Shown in pieces: positions 1-8,281 of a stretch of DNA of 18,460 bases. Within the stretch, counting starts at the first letter, position 1. Each line of letters begins with the position of its first letter. The notes under the pieces are model-generated. The model had not been told where the DNA came from, did not search any database, and was given only the letters and a program-made list of their open reading frames with translations. Source of the stretch: AM-2324 sp964225135 (GTDB taxonomy: Bacteria > Bacteroidota > Bacteroidia > Chitinophagales > Saprospiraceae); contig CAXQNQ010000210.1 in NCBI GenBank assembly GCA_964225135.1, positions 1-18,460 on the forward strand, given 5' to 3'. A program made the position numbers and the translations under genes.

Positions 1-1313
1 TACTTGGAAATACAACGGATAAGATCTTATTGTTAGAAGAAATCTTCACAGATTATCCAAAATCGCAATATGCAGATGATGCCATGTTTGCATTAGCGGA
101 AACCTATCAAGAAATTGATAATAAACAAATGGCGATGAAAACCCTTCGTCAATTGGTTGAAGACTACGGTTCCAAGTCGGAGTGGATCAAATCAACTTAC
201 CTAAAAATGGGACTGATTGCATTCAATCAGGGTAATATGAATAATTCTGCTGAGTATTATAAAGCTGTATTCCGTTTGAATCCAAGTAAGGATGAAACGT
301 TAATCGCAAAAGATGCTTTAAAGGAAATCTATATTGATAACAAAGGTGATGCGCGTGCATATAATGAATTTATCAAATCTATACCAGGTATGGATATTGA
401 TAATAATATTGAGGAAGAAAACTTCTATCTAGTTGCTAAAGCCAAATACGATAATGCGCAATGGAGTGATGCGATAGATAAATACACCTTTTATTTAAGT
501 AATTATCCCAATGGATTCCGAGCATCGAAAGCGCGCTATGAACGTGCCGAGGCCTACTACTCTAGTAAGCAATACGATGAAGCTTATGGAGATTTGACGG
601 AGATTATTGCAGAGAATCAAGAAATCTATATGGAAAGAGCCCTTGAGCTTTGTTTATTGATTAGCTATGATAATAATGAGGATTTTGGCGCAGCTTTTAG
701 ACATGCAGAACAATTGAATCAGGTAACCCTGAACAATTATCTAAAAACCTTGGCACAGCGTTATGGTTTAGTGGCCGCATATAAAACCAACAATACACAA
801 GGAGTGGCAGACATGGCTCGTCAACTTAAAAACAATCCGGATGCTGAATCAAGATATAAAATCAAAGCCCAGCATTACTTAGGAAAATTGGCTTATGAAA
901 ATGGGGATCATGGAACAGCTCTACAAGCTTTCCAAGAAGTAGTAGATGCGCCAGGTGCTGAAGATGCTTCCGAAGCCATGTACTTGATTGCTGAAATGTA
1001 CTTCAAGGATAAGAAATACGATAATGCTGAGGCAATGATTCAAAATATCTTCGATAATTCTGCTGACTATTATTATATCGAAAAAGCCTTGTTATTAACA
1101 GCTGACATCTCGATTTCTAGAGCCGACTACTATAATGCTGAAGGTGCATTACAAGCCATAATCAGTAATTATGTAGCAGGTGAAAACGATGAAGACAATT
1201 ACCAAGCGGCTAAGGAAAAACTGATGCTTGTCCAGCAAAAAATCAAGGAGAATAATCGCGTTGAATCAGCCAATGATGATATGCAATTTGATAATGGAGA
1301 TGGAGGTGAATAA
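1..1313 (+). CDS. TPR-repeat protein, 5' end outside the window
   Basis: The reading frame is already open at position 3 (Leu-Gly-Asn-Thr-Thr-Asp...), so the TTG near position 30 is not the real start and the gene begins upstream. About 436 residues are visible. They are helix-rich and built from TPR/Sel1-like units with the usual small-residue and aromatic spacing (for example FALAETYQEI, YLKMGLIAFNQGN, ARYERAEAYYSSKQYDEA, MYLIAEMYFKDKKYDNAE). The tail is acidic and low in complexity. Such proteins are periplasmic or outer-membrane-associated scaffolds similar to BamD/YbgF, but I cannot name a specific function. The barrel gene starts 25 bases downstream on the same strand, so the two are probably co-transcribed. 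TPR plus barrel pairs of this kind occur in other Bacteroidota, which suggests the products act together at the envelope; that link is inferred. Confidence 0.85.
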   Translation, partial: LGNTTDKILLLEEIFTDYPKSQYADDAMFALAETYQEIDNKQMAMKTLRQLVEDYGSKSEWIKSTYLKMGLIAFNQGNMNNSAEYYKAVFRLNPSKDETLIAKDALKEIYIDNKGDARAYNEFIKSIPGMDIDNNIEEENFYLVAKAKYDNAQWSDAIDKYTFYLSNYPNGFRASKARYERAEAYYSSKQYDEAYGDLTEIIAENQEIYMERALELCLLISYDNNEDFGAAFRHAEQLNQVTLNNYLKTLAQRYGLVAAYKTNNTQGVADMARQLKNNPDAESRYKIKAQHYLGKLAYENGDHGTALQAFQEVVDAPGAEDASEAMYLIAEMYFKDKKYDNAEAMIQNIFDNSADYYYIEKALLLTADISISRADYYNAEGALQAIISNYVAGENDEDNYQAAKEKLMLVQQKIKENNRVESANDDMQFDNGDGGE

Positions 1314-1338
1314 TCCAATCAGACCAAACAGCAAGACC

Positions 1339-2964
1339 ATGAAAAATTTAAAATATATCTACCTGTGTTTAGTATTTGGAATGTATACCTTCCAAGCAAC
1401 AGGACAAGTTAACGAGGATATCACAGTAAAAACTAAGTTTGAAGCCAAACTTAAGGATGCCCAGAAACTAGAGTTACAACCTAGATTTCCAGATCCAGAC
1501 ACTTCCAATATGGCCATGAGCTATGAAGTAGCCTCAAAGCTATTAAATCAAGAATATGATGCGCCAAGTATCCGTCCGATAGCATATAAGATGGATAAAT
1601 TGCAAAAAGAGTATAAAGGCATGGCCAAACTAGGGGCTGGTACTCCAAGTGCAGTTTTAGGCCAACTTCAATATCGAGGAGCAGTCAATAGAAATTTTAT
1701 AGCAGGTATAGAAGTGGATCATCTGAATGGCAATAATAAAAAACTGGACAATCAATCCTTCAGAGAGACTGCAGGAGAGCTTCAAGGCACTTATTATGCT
1801 AAGCAAGGTTTTCAAGCAGATGCTAATGTTGGTATAGATTCTAGAGACTACTACTATTATGCATATAATTTTATAGATACCACTCAGGACCTGACTGTTG
1901 ATAAGGAAGACGCATTGCAGCGTTATACCAAATTTGATGTAGGAGCCTCTATTAAGAATGCCGAAAGGACAGTCCTAGATTTCAATTACGGTATGGGGTT
2001 CGATTTCTATCGTCTAACCGATAACTATTCTAGTAGCGAAATTGGATTTAAGCTTAATTTAAAAGCACAGAAGTGGTTCAAGGAAAAGTCATATTTCAAT
2101 GTTGATCTAGAAACAGATTTGACGCGATTTTAAGATACCATCATTCAAAATCTACATAACTTTTTCATTAAACCTGCTTTCCTATTCCAAGGTGCGGTAT
2201 TTAATGCAAAGGTGGGTGCTAGTCTAGGCGTATCAGAAGATGTCTTTTTCCCTTTCCCTGATGTAACGGTATCCTACGAAATATTGGATTTCTTGACTGT
2301 ATTTGCGGGAGCAGACGGTACGCTTTATAAAAACAACCTCAATAATACCAGTACATACAATCCTTTTATTAATACGACATTCAACATTCAAAACACCAGT
2401 ATTTACAATTTTTATGCTGGGGTAAAAGGAAGTGTTGGCGTGGTTAACTATGATGCTCAAGTAGGTGTCAAGCAAGCGAATGATTTAGCCTTATTTTTGG
2501 AAAACCCAGACTTAGAAAATGGCTTCCGTAGAACCTTTGAAGTACTTTACGATACCGCTACCATTTTTAATATAAATGGTACGATTAACACCAAGGAAAT
2601 CAATGGTATCAGTTTTGGAGGTACGGTAGACTTAAATACCTATTCCTTAGCACAAGCAGAAAAACCTTGGCATTTGCCTACATTCTCCTTGAATGGATTT
2701 GTAACCTACACAGGCTTGGATAATAATCTTCAAGTAAAAGCGGATCTATTTATGGAAAATGGTATCCCCTATCTCAATGAATTAGGAGAAGCGGATAATT
2801 TGAATGCCTTATTCGACTTAAGCGTAGGCGCCGACTATTTCTTCTCGGATAATATTGGGGTATTCCTACAACTTAATAATCTAGCCAACAACAAACGAAT
2901 ACGTTGGAATGGATACGAGAATTTTGGATTCAATGTTATTGGTGGTATAAATGCCAGATTCTAA
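1339..2964 (+). pseudogene. Outer-membrane beta-barrel protein gene interrupted by an in-frame stop
   Basis: The ATG at 1339 begins a signal peptide (MKNLKYIYLCLVFGMYTFQA, cleavage likely near TGQ). The frame then runs 264 codons to a TAA at 2131-2133. Directly after the TAA the same frame stays open for another 276 codons, with barrel-like alternating aromatic and polar strands, and ends at 2962-2964 with the C-terminal aromatic expected of an outer-membrane barrel (GGINARF). Read through, the product would be about 541 positions, with TonB-dependent-receptor-like or porin-like barrel character; I see no clear plug domain. The nearest annotatable start for the second half is a GTG at 2212 without a signal peptide, so that half could not be exported alone. 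I therefore treat this as one gene broken by a nonsense mutation or a base-call error. The pair with the upstream TPR gene suggests a shared envelope role. If the stop is real, the 264-residue product would be half a barrel and probably non-functional. Confidence 0.75.
2131..2133 (+). other. Premature in-frame TAA
   Basis: The codons around it read acg-cga-ttt-TAA-gat-acc-atc. Both sides are the same frame, with no insertion or deletion needed. One base change from AAA, CAA or GAA would produce it. Confidence 0.85.
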
Positions 2965-2965
2965 T

Positions 2966-2996
2966 AAAAAACCCGAGTTAATAGCTCGGGTTTTTT
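2966..2996. terminator. Bidirectional intrinsic terminator
   Basis: A perfect 12-bp stem, AAAAAACCCGAG against CTCGGGTTTTTT, encloses a 7-base loop. It has a T-run on both strands. It starts two bases after the barrel gene stop codon, and its right arm overlaps the stop codon of the minus-strand glycosyltransferase, so it serves both convergent genes. Confidence 0.9.
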
Positions 2997-4104
2997 ATTG
3001 CAGTTGATGAAATAATCTTAATAATTCCTGTTCCTCTTTTTCCCAGTTTAGAACCTGAGCAGCTTCTAAACTTTTGGTCGAGTGGCTGGCATAGCTACTA
3101 GGATCCGCAAGTATGCCACGTACCGTGCGAACAATAGTATCAACATCCAGTTCATCCATTAAATACAAGCAATTCCATTTTTCTTGAAGGTTTCGATATT
3201 CTGGGAAGTTCATATGTATGGCGGGTAAGCCAAATTGCATATAATCGAAGGTCTTATTAGCCAAAGAGTAATAGTAGGATAGGCCATTATTATCTAAAAG
3301 GTTAAGTCCAAGGTCAGCTTTTGACAAATACTGATCCAATGCACTTGGTAACACATAACCTATAAACTGAACTCGATCTTGTACACCTAGAGCTTGTGCT
3401 TGATGTTTCAAGGCTGTACTCAGGTCCCCTTCCCCAGCTAATTGTAAAATACAATCGGACAAATCAACCATAGCCTCTATTAATGCTTCTAAACCACGTC
3501 CAGCATTCAATGCTCCTTGGTAGTATAAGGTAAAAGGTCGAGAAGCATCCATAGTACGATGGTAACCATTTTTTGAAACACTCAGATTTCGAATGGTATG
3601 AAAAGACATCCCATAATTTTTACTCAATCGTTGTGCTAGTGCTTCACCAACGGTATAGGCTAAATCGGCCTTTGGTACTGACCAAGCTCCAATATTAGCC
3701 CAAATAGCTTGAATACTTTTTCTTCCCTGTAATTCAGGTACTTCCGTAAAATATTCATGCGCATCAAATACCATTTTTATTTTAGGACGAAGCTTTTTTA
3801 CTAAAGCAACTGCGAAAACTGTGTCTAAATCTGTAGCGCAAATGATATCTGTAGGTTTAAACAATAGAAATAGAAACAAGCGAATATTGAGCAAGGCATA
3901 AAAAATGGGCCCTTTTTCGATGATCGTACTGATTCTTTTTTGCTGATATATGGCTTTGGAGAGCGGCAGAGCAGATTGTCTTTTTCGTCCAACTAAAAGC
4001 ACTTGGTAGCCACCTTTTTGCAAAGAAGTACTGATACGCTGCATGCGTTGATCGTAAGTCAGATCCGTGCTGACAACTAAAGTGATATGTTGGGCTTTAG
4101 TCAT
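2995..4104 (-). CDS. Family-4 glycosyltransferase
   Basis: GT-B fold transferase of about 369 residues, predicted to move a sugar from a nucleotide-sugar donor to a cell-surface glycan or lipid acceptor. The N-terminal Rossmann half begins ITLVVSTDLTYDQRM, typical of Bacteroidota GT4 enzymes, and continues with FDAHEYFTEVPEL. The C-terminal donor-binding half shows YYQGALNAGRGLEALIEA, LAGEGD, VQFIGYV and LANKTFDYMQFGLPAI, the last resembling the family's nucleotide-sugar-binding segment. I chose the ATG at 4104 because it aligns with the usual start and overlaps the recQ stop as ATGACTAA, allowing coupled translation. An ATG at 4146 would add 14 residues; it has an AAGGA-like site upstream and cannot be excluded. 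There is no signal peptide, so the enzyme is probably cytoplasmic or membrane-peripheral. No other glycan genes lie alongside, so the acceptor is unknown. Confidence 0.85.
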   Translation of the reverse strand: MTKAQHITLVVSTDLTYDQRMQRISTSLQKGGYQVLLVGRKRQSALPLSKAIYQQKRISTIIEKGPIFYALLNIRLFLFLLFKPTDIICATDLDTVFAVALVKKLRPKIKMVFDAHEYFTEVPELQGRKSIQAIWANIGAWSVPKADLAYTVGEALAQRLSKNYGMSFHTIRNLSVSKNGYHRTMDASRPFTLYYQGALNAGRGLEALIEAMVDLSDCILQLAGEGDLSTALKHQAQALGVQDRVQFIGYVLPSALDQYLSKADLGLNLLDNNGLSYYYSLANKTFDYMQFGLPAIHMNFPEYRNLQEKWNCLYLMDELDVDTIVRTVRGILADPSSYASHSTKSLEAAQVLNWEKEEQELLRLFHQLQ

Positions 4105-6013
4105 TCCAATATAATTTCCCGCCTTTATAGGATACCCAGTGTTCATCCATTAAGTCCTTTACAACATCTTGAAGTAAGACATAAGTATGGCTTCCTGGAA
4201 ACTTTAACTTTAATGCATCTATGGTAACCCCTTTTTTATTCTTTTGCAAGAGGGTAATGAGTTCATTTTCAAGTTGTTTGTATTGTTCCGACCGATTCGA
4301 CTTATGCTTTTTAGCTAAACAATTATCACAAACACCACAATCCGAGTTAGCTGATTCCCCCAAGTAATATTTCATATAACTCGTTCTGCATTCCTTGATT
4401 AGTAAGTACTGAATTATTGACTTTACTCTATGAGTGGCCGATTTTTCTAATTGATTGATGCTTTTCGTATCAAAATGTAGCTGTTCTGCAGCCAATCTTG
4501 CCATCGGGAAAAACAATTGAGGCTTATCTTGTCGAGGATGATATTCGATCATTCCTTCTTGTTGTAGCAACTGCAGTTTTTTACGCAGCGCCTCCTTAGA
4601 AATCTGAAGGAAGTCAGCGAGTTGTTTTTCTTTGACTTGCACCAATTGATGAAAGGCACCATCATGCAACCTAAGCATAGCATTCAGTAAACCATCCATC
4701 TTTTTATGTGCAATTTGATAGGCATAAACGACCTCCTTAGTTTGAATAATCTGGAAAGAAGATTGGCGAAAGGCATGCTCTTGAACTTCAATATAGCCTT
4801 GCATTTCAAGGAATTTGATGGCACCAATAGTTTCCAGAATATCTAAATCAAACTTGCGGCAAAAATCACCAATATCAAAACTAAAGTGTTCATTCAGCCC
4901 GGAACCTGTAGCCAACTGTAAATAAGAGCCCATGGCTGCGTATACCCTTTTGACCGTTTTTAAGCTGGGGTATTTCTTTTTGAGTTGTTCTGTGATTAAT
5001 TCGATATCCTCATCGGCGTATAATACCACAGCATAGGCTGGTTCTCCATCTCTACCTGCTCGTCCAGCTTCTTGAAAATAGGCCTCTGGACTATCCGGAA
5101 CATCTATATGTATTACGGTTCTTACATCTCCTTTATCAATACCCATTCCAAAGGCATTGGTGCAAACCATAACCCTACTTTTTCCCTCAAACCAATGTTG
5201 CTGCATCTTTTGTCTATCCTCTGGAGACAATCCTGCGTGATAATACACCGCTGAAATCTTCATGTCCCTTAAACGAAGGGCAAAGTCCTTAGTTCTTCTT
5301 CTATTACGCACATAGACAATAGCCGGTCCACTTACTTTATCTAATATATTTCTTGTTGCGCTTAATTTATCTCCTGTTTTGCGAACCACATAGGCTAAAT
5401 TGGTTCGAATTAGATCTCCTTTGTATGTCTCTGCTTCAGTTATACCTAAGGACTCTTTTATGTCCGCCTGAACCTCTGGAGTTGCTGTGGCAGTGAAGGC
5501 AAAAATTTGAGGTTTTTGTTCAGTAATATGCGCTGCTATGTGCCGATAGGCAGGACGAAAATCATGTCCCCATTGAGAGATGCAATGGGCTTCATCAATA
5601 GCGATAAAACTGATTTTCATCTTTTTAAACCGTTCCTGAAATATGGGTGTCGCCAATCGCTCTGGTGATACATAAAGCAACTTCACTTGACCATAAACAC
5701 AATTATCTAGGATTCGGTCCACTTCGACCGCAGGCATTCCAGAAAAAATAGCATAGGCCACTATATTTTTCTTCCGAAGGGTGTCTACTTGGTCGCGCAT
5801 TAATGCAATCAGGGGAGAAATCACTATGCAGAGCCCTTCTTGAACCAGTGCAGGCACTTGATAGCAAAGGGACTTCCCTCCTCCAGTAGGAAGAATAGCT
5901 AGACCGTTTTTTTTCTGTAAAACAGCCTCAATAATGGGTGTTTGATGAACTCTAAAATCCTCAAATCCCCAGTATTGCTTTAATACCTCTTTAGCCTGAT
6001 CGATTGAATACAT
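4097..6013 (-). CDS. recQ: RecQ-family ATP-dependent DNA helicase
   Basis: A 3'-5' superfamily 2 DNA helicase acting in recombination and fork repair. With the start at 6013 it has 638 residues. Visible motifs are Walker A LPTGGGKSLCYQ (41-52), the DEAH box with aromatic-rich loop IDEAHCISQWGHDFRPAY (139-156), motif III FTATATPE (173-180), motif V NAFGMGIDKGDVR (286-298) and the arginine-finger motif QEAGRAGRDG (314-323). A four-cysteine zinc module lies at Cys542, Cys559, Cys562 and Cys565. In E. coli RecQ the equivalent cysteines follow soon after the helicase core; here about 190 residues intervene, probably including a winged-helix-like segment. No classical HRDC domain is visible, and the C-terminal 60 residues look like a small helix-turn-helix. 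An in-frame ATG at 6046 would add 11 hydrophobic residues with no family counterpart, so I prefer 6013. It lies upstream of, and overlaps, the glycosyltransferase gene. Confidence 0.95.
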   Translation of the reverse strand: MYSIDQAKEVLKQYWGFEDFRVHQTPIIEAVLQKKNGLAILPTGGGKSLCYQVPALVQEGLCIVISPLIALMRDQVDTLRKKNIVAYAIFSGMPAVEVDRILDNCVYGQVKLLYVSPERLATPIFQERFKKMKISFIAIDEAHCISQWGHDFRPAYRHIAAHITEQKPQIFAFTATATPEVQADIKESLGITEAETYKGDLIRTNLAYVVRKTGDKLSATRNILDKVSGPAIVYVRNRRRTKDFALRLRDMKISAVYYHAGLSPEDRQKMQQHWFEGKSRVMVCTNAFGMGIDKGDVRTVIHIDVPDSPEAYFQEAGRAGRDGEPAYAVVLYADEDIELITEQLKKKYPSLKTVKRVYAAMGSYLQLATGSGLNEHFSFDIGDFCRKFDLDILETIGAIKFLEMQGYIEVQEHAFRQSSFQIIQTKEVVYAYQIAHKKMDGLLNAMLRLHDGAFHQLVQVKEKQLADFLQISKEALRKKLQLLQQEGMIEYHPRQDKPQLFFPMARLAAEQLHFDTKSINQLEKSATHRVKSIIQYLLIKECRTSYMKYYLGESANSDCGVCDNCLAKKHKSNRSEQYKQLENELITLLQKNKKGVTIDALKLKFPGSHTYVLLQDVVKDLMDEHWVSYKGGKLYWND

Positions 6014-6064
6014 ATGAATGAATAAGATAGCACAGTCCGCTATCAAAACCCAAAATCAATACAT

Positions 6065-6086
6065 AAAAAAGGGCGCCGAAGCGCCC
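6065..6086 (-). terminator. Intrinsic terminator with UUCG tetraloop
   Basis: On the minus strand it reads GGGCGC-TTCG-GCGCCC followed by TTTTTT. The extra-stable UUCG loop and T-run make a strong terminator. It lies about 50 bases downstream of the beta-helix gene and upstream of recQ, so it separates those two transcripts. Confidence 0.9.
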
Positions 6087-6137
6087 AAAGTATTCATTCA
6101 ATAAAAAGTAGTTTGGAATATATGTTTGAACGAATAT

Positions 6138-7070
6138 TTAATTTATGTCTCGTGGAAAGTTCTTATCAAAAGTATTCTCCACTAGCTCTATCTCATGATT
6201 GGAGGTCATTCTCCCCGGACAATAAATGGCTCCTCCATTTTGATCCGCAAAATTCTCCTCAAATATACAATTATCGATCCTAATAAGCGGCTTTTCTACT
6301 TCCGTGATTATAGATAGTCCACCTCCATACATAGCCGTGTTGCCTATAAAAGCACAATTCGAGAACTGTATATATCCAAGATCATCATAATCTCCGACAA
6401 TACAAAACGCACCCCCATAGAAAAGGGCCTCATTATCAAAAAAGGTACAAAAATTAAAGTCAACGGAAAAATTACTGTAATGTTTAAAGTCCGCATAAAT
6501 AGCAGCTCCATAGTAGGCAAAGTTATCCTCAAAGTGTAAGTGTTTAACTATAGGCCATCCTTTATTATTTTGCCCATCATATCTGTTGTACCAGGCAGCA
6601 CCAGAGGTTTCAATTATGCCCTCTTCTAAGGATTCATGGTCACTATTACCACCACTTAGAATAAAGCCATCAATGCAAGTTGCATCAGTCAAGTTTTCAG
6701 AAAACAAAATAGTATAGACATTATCTGCAGGCCCTGCCTCCCCTATTTCTCCGCTTAGAATACTCTTGTTGACTTGTACCTCGCGTTGGTCGATACTAGA
6801 TTCATACCCTACGAAACCACCATACAAAAGGACACCTTCTTGAAGTACAAAACTTGCGGAACGATCTAGCGAATCGGTAGGTGTATAAATACCTATAGCC
6901 ACCCAGATTTCATCACCTGGCATGGCATCTAATAAGATTTTCTGAAGGTTATTATTGGCAGCTAACCATGAGCTCCCATCTCCAGAACCATTTGGACTTA
7001 CATAATAACGGGTAGCAAAAAGTAGTGACTGCGTAAGCAGTAAAAAGTAGACACAAGCAATCAATCGCAT
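6138..7070 (-). CDS. Secreted right-handed parallel beta-helix protein
   Basis: A 310-residue protein with a signal peptide (MRLIACVYFLLLTQSLLFA, then TRYYVSPNG). The mature start, YYVSPNGSGDGSSW...GDEIWVAIGIYTPT, is typical of DUF1565-like/pectin-lyase-fold surface proteins of Bacteroidota. The rest shows irregular repeats of the pattern F.NC.F..N.A..GGG (for example FSNCAFIGNTAMYGGG and IDNCIFEENFADQNGGAIYC), each fitting one helical coil. No catalytic residues of a polysaccharide lyase can be assigned, so binding or adhesion is as likely as enzymatic activity. Relatives are often much longer and end in a type IX secretion sorting domain; this one stops after about seven coils with no such domain, and a terminator follows closely. 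It is 79 bases downstream of the PorG-like gene, with a candidate promoter in the gap. Confidence 0.75.
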   Translation of the reverse strand: MRLIACVYFLLLTQSLLFATRYYVSPNGSGDGSSWLAANNNLQKILLDAMPGDEIWVAIGIYTPTDSLDRSASFVLQEGVLLYGGFVGYESSIDQREVQVNKSILSGEIGEAGPADNVYTILFSENLTDATCIDGFILSGGNSDHESLEEGIIETSGAAWYNRYDGQNNKGWPIVKHLHFEDNFAYYGAAIYADFKHYSNFSVDFNFCTFFDNEALFYGGAFCIVGDYDDLGYIQFSNCAFIGNTAMYGGGLSIITEVEKPLIRIDNCIFEENFADQNGGAIYCPGRMTSNHEIELVENTFDKNFPRDIN

Positions 7071-7116
7071 AGAATACTTTCTATTTGATCAATGCACCAT
7101 TTAAAGATTAGGAATA

Positions 7117-7147
7117 CAAATACAATATATAAATATATTATAACAAT
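7117..7147 (-). promoter_or_regulatory. Candidate Bacteroidota-type promoter for the beta-helix gene
   Basis: On the minus strand, ATTG (7147-7144), a 19-base spacer and TGTATTTG (7124-7117) approximate the Bacteroidota housekeeping consensus TTTG-N19-TAnnTTTG with one mismatch in each box. A start about 6 bases downstream would give a leader of about 40 bases. The region is AT-rich, so a chance match is possible. Confidence 0.4.
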
Positions 7148-7149
7148 CC

Positions 7150-8031
7150 TTATAGGATCAGCTTCTTCCCTTTACTCTTTTTAGATCTTCTATTCCCTTT
7201 GCTAGGTGTGAATTGTTTACTGATGCTAATACCACCAAAGAAGAACGAATCAAAGTGATCTCCATTACCTCTGGCTTGTCCAGTAGGGAAATCATCAATC
7301 GTTCTATTCGGTAATTCTGCACCACGGTAAGACATTTGTCTAGCCAGGTCATCAGCACCAAATACTTTTTGATCTGGATATACCCCACCTACATCATCTA
7401 AATAATCGGTAAAAGTTTTATGGAAACCTACTTCAAAGCCGATGACTACATCTTTTTGGTCCCCAACTTTTACATTGAATCCCAGTCCAAAAGGAATAGC
7501 CACTTGAACGCGTTCGTATTTTTCACCATACCCCGGACGACCTTGTCCTTCAGTACCTAGTGGTTGTAATTCAACCCACTCGCCTTGATGGTATGCTTTC
7601 GGATTAAAATAAAATCCTGAAACGCCTCCAAAGATATATGGAGCAGCAATACGTTCAGTACGAGTCCCGAAATTCATGAAACTAAACTCCATTAAGTGCG
7701 CCCACTCCACTATTTCAGTCTCGAAACTTAAATTACGTTGGTGAATATTCAAACTCTGATAATCACTATCAGATCCTGAAATTTTACCGTAATAAACATG
7801 TGTCTTGTAGGAAAAGTTATCGCTGAAGTTGCGTCTAAAGAATAGACCCGTAGCGAATTCGCTTTTTTGTACTTCGAATCGCAACTGTCTTAATTCTCCA
7901 GAATAGTTTGATACTCCAGAAAACCACCCGAACTCGAAGCTTTTTTGTGTTTTTTTGAAACCTGTCGTCTGTGCATTTGTCCATACACTGCAAAGAAGGA
8001 TACAGGTAACTATCAGTAAACGTTGTGTCAT
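7150..8031 (-). CDS. PorG-like outer-membrane beta-barrel protein (DUF6089 family)
   Basis: A 293-residue protein with a signal peptide (MTQRLLIVTCILLCSVWTNA, cleavage after residue 20). Family hallmarks are the opening FGWFSGVSNYSGEL, YYGKISGSDSD (80-90), RNLSFETEIVE (99-109), PYIFGGVSGFYFNPKA (131-146), WVELQPLGTEGQG (152-164) and the highly typical KTFTDYLDDVGGVYPD (205-220). DUF6089 includes PorG, an outer-membrane component linked to the type IX secretion system and gliding machinery. The end is unusual: after the last strand (FGGISISKQF) there is a basic tail, KGNRRSKKSKGKKLIL, that would be expected to lie in the periplasm or be flexible. In many Bacteroidota the family sits beside nadK, uppS and bamA; none of those is here, so this may be a paralogue and I give no gene symbol. 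Confidence 0.85.
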   Translation of the reverse strand: MTQRLLIVTCILLCSVWTNAQTTGFKKTQKSFEFGWFSGVSNYSGELRQLRFEVQKSEFATGLFFRRNFSDNFSYKTHVYYGKISGSDSDYQSLNIHQRNLSFETEIVEWAHLMEFSFMNFGTRTERIAAPYIFGGVSGFYFNPKAYHQGEWVELQPLGTEGQGRPGYGEKYERVQVAIPFGLGFNVKVGDQKDVVIGFEVGFHKTFTDYLDDVGGVYPDQKVFGADDLARQMSYRGAELPNRTIDDFPTGQARGNGDHFDSFFFGGISISKQFTPSKGNRRSKKSKGKKLIL

Positions 8032-8075
8032 TTGTTTGGTGTTAAAATGTACTTGGTCACATCAATGGGATGTAA

Positions 8076-8107
8076 CAAAATTTGTTTGGTTGGTTTCTGA
8101 TAGCAAA
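8076..8107 (-). promoter_or_regulatory. Candidate Bacteroidota-type promoter for the PorG-like gene
   Basis: On the minus strand, TTTG (8107-8104), a 20-base spacer and AAATTTTG (8083-8076) match TTTG-N19-TAnnTTTG with one mismatch, in the first base of the -7 box. The predicted leader is about 40 bases, as for the candidate before the beta-helix gene. Confidence 0.4.
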
Positions 8108-8218
8108 AAGTAGAAAAACTTATAATGAGATTGGGGAGGTGTTATTAAACATTCATAATTTATGTTTATATGTTTTTTATTCCTAATTAAAATTTTCAAT
8201 TAGTTTTTGAGATGACAT

Positions 8219-8252
8219 AAAAAAAAAGCGCAACCATTTTGGAAGCGCCTTA
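8219..8252 (-). terminator. Probable intrinsic terminator after the papain-like gene
   Basis: On the minus strand AAGGCGC pairs with GCGCTTT (one G-U), with a TT/TT internal loop, an inner CC/GG pair and a following run of T. The stem is imperfect, but the T-run and the position 30 bases after the gene end fit a terminator. Confidence 0.65.
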
Positions 8253-8281
8253 CATTTCATTTGTATTTTACTAAAATATCT

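Noticed and set aside
1228..1338. N-terminal extension of the barrel frame into the TPR gene
   Set aside because: It has no signal-peptide character and overlaps a clear coding region; the ATG at 1339 starts a normal signal peptide.
2212..2964. Independent 250-residue gene starting at a GTG
   Set aside because: It lacks a signal peptide and start context, and the frame is open right back to the TAA at 2131, so it reads as the second half of the broken barrel gene.
8183..8208. Hairpin CTAATT/AATTAG with a following T-run on the plus strand
   Set aside because: Only a 6-bp AT stem, and no plus-strand gene ends there; probably chance in AT-rich DNA.
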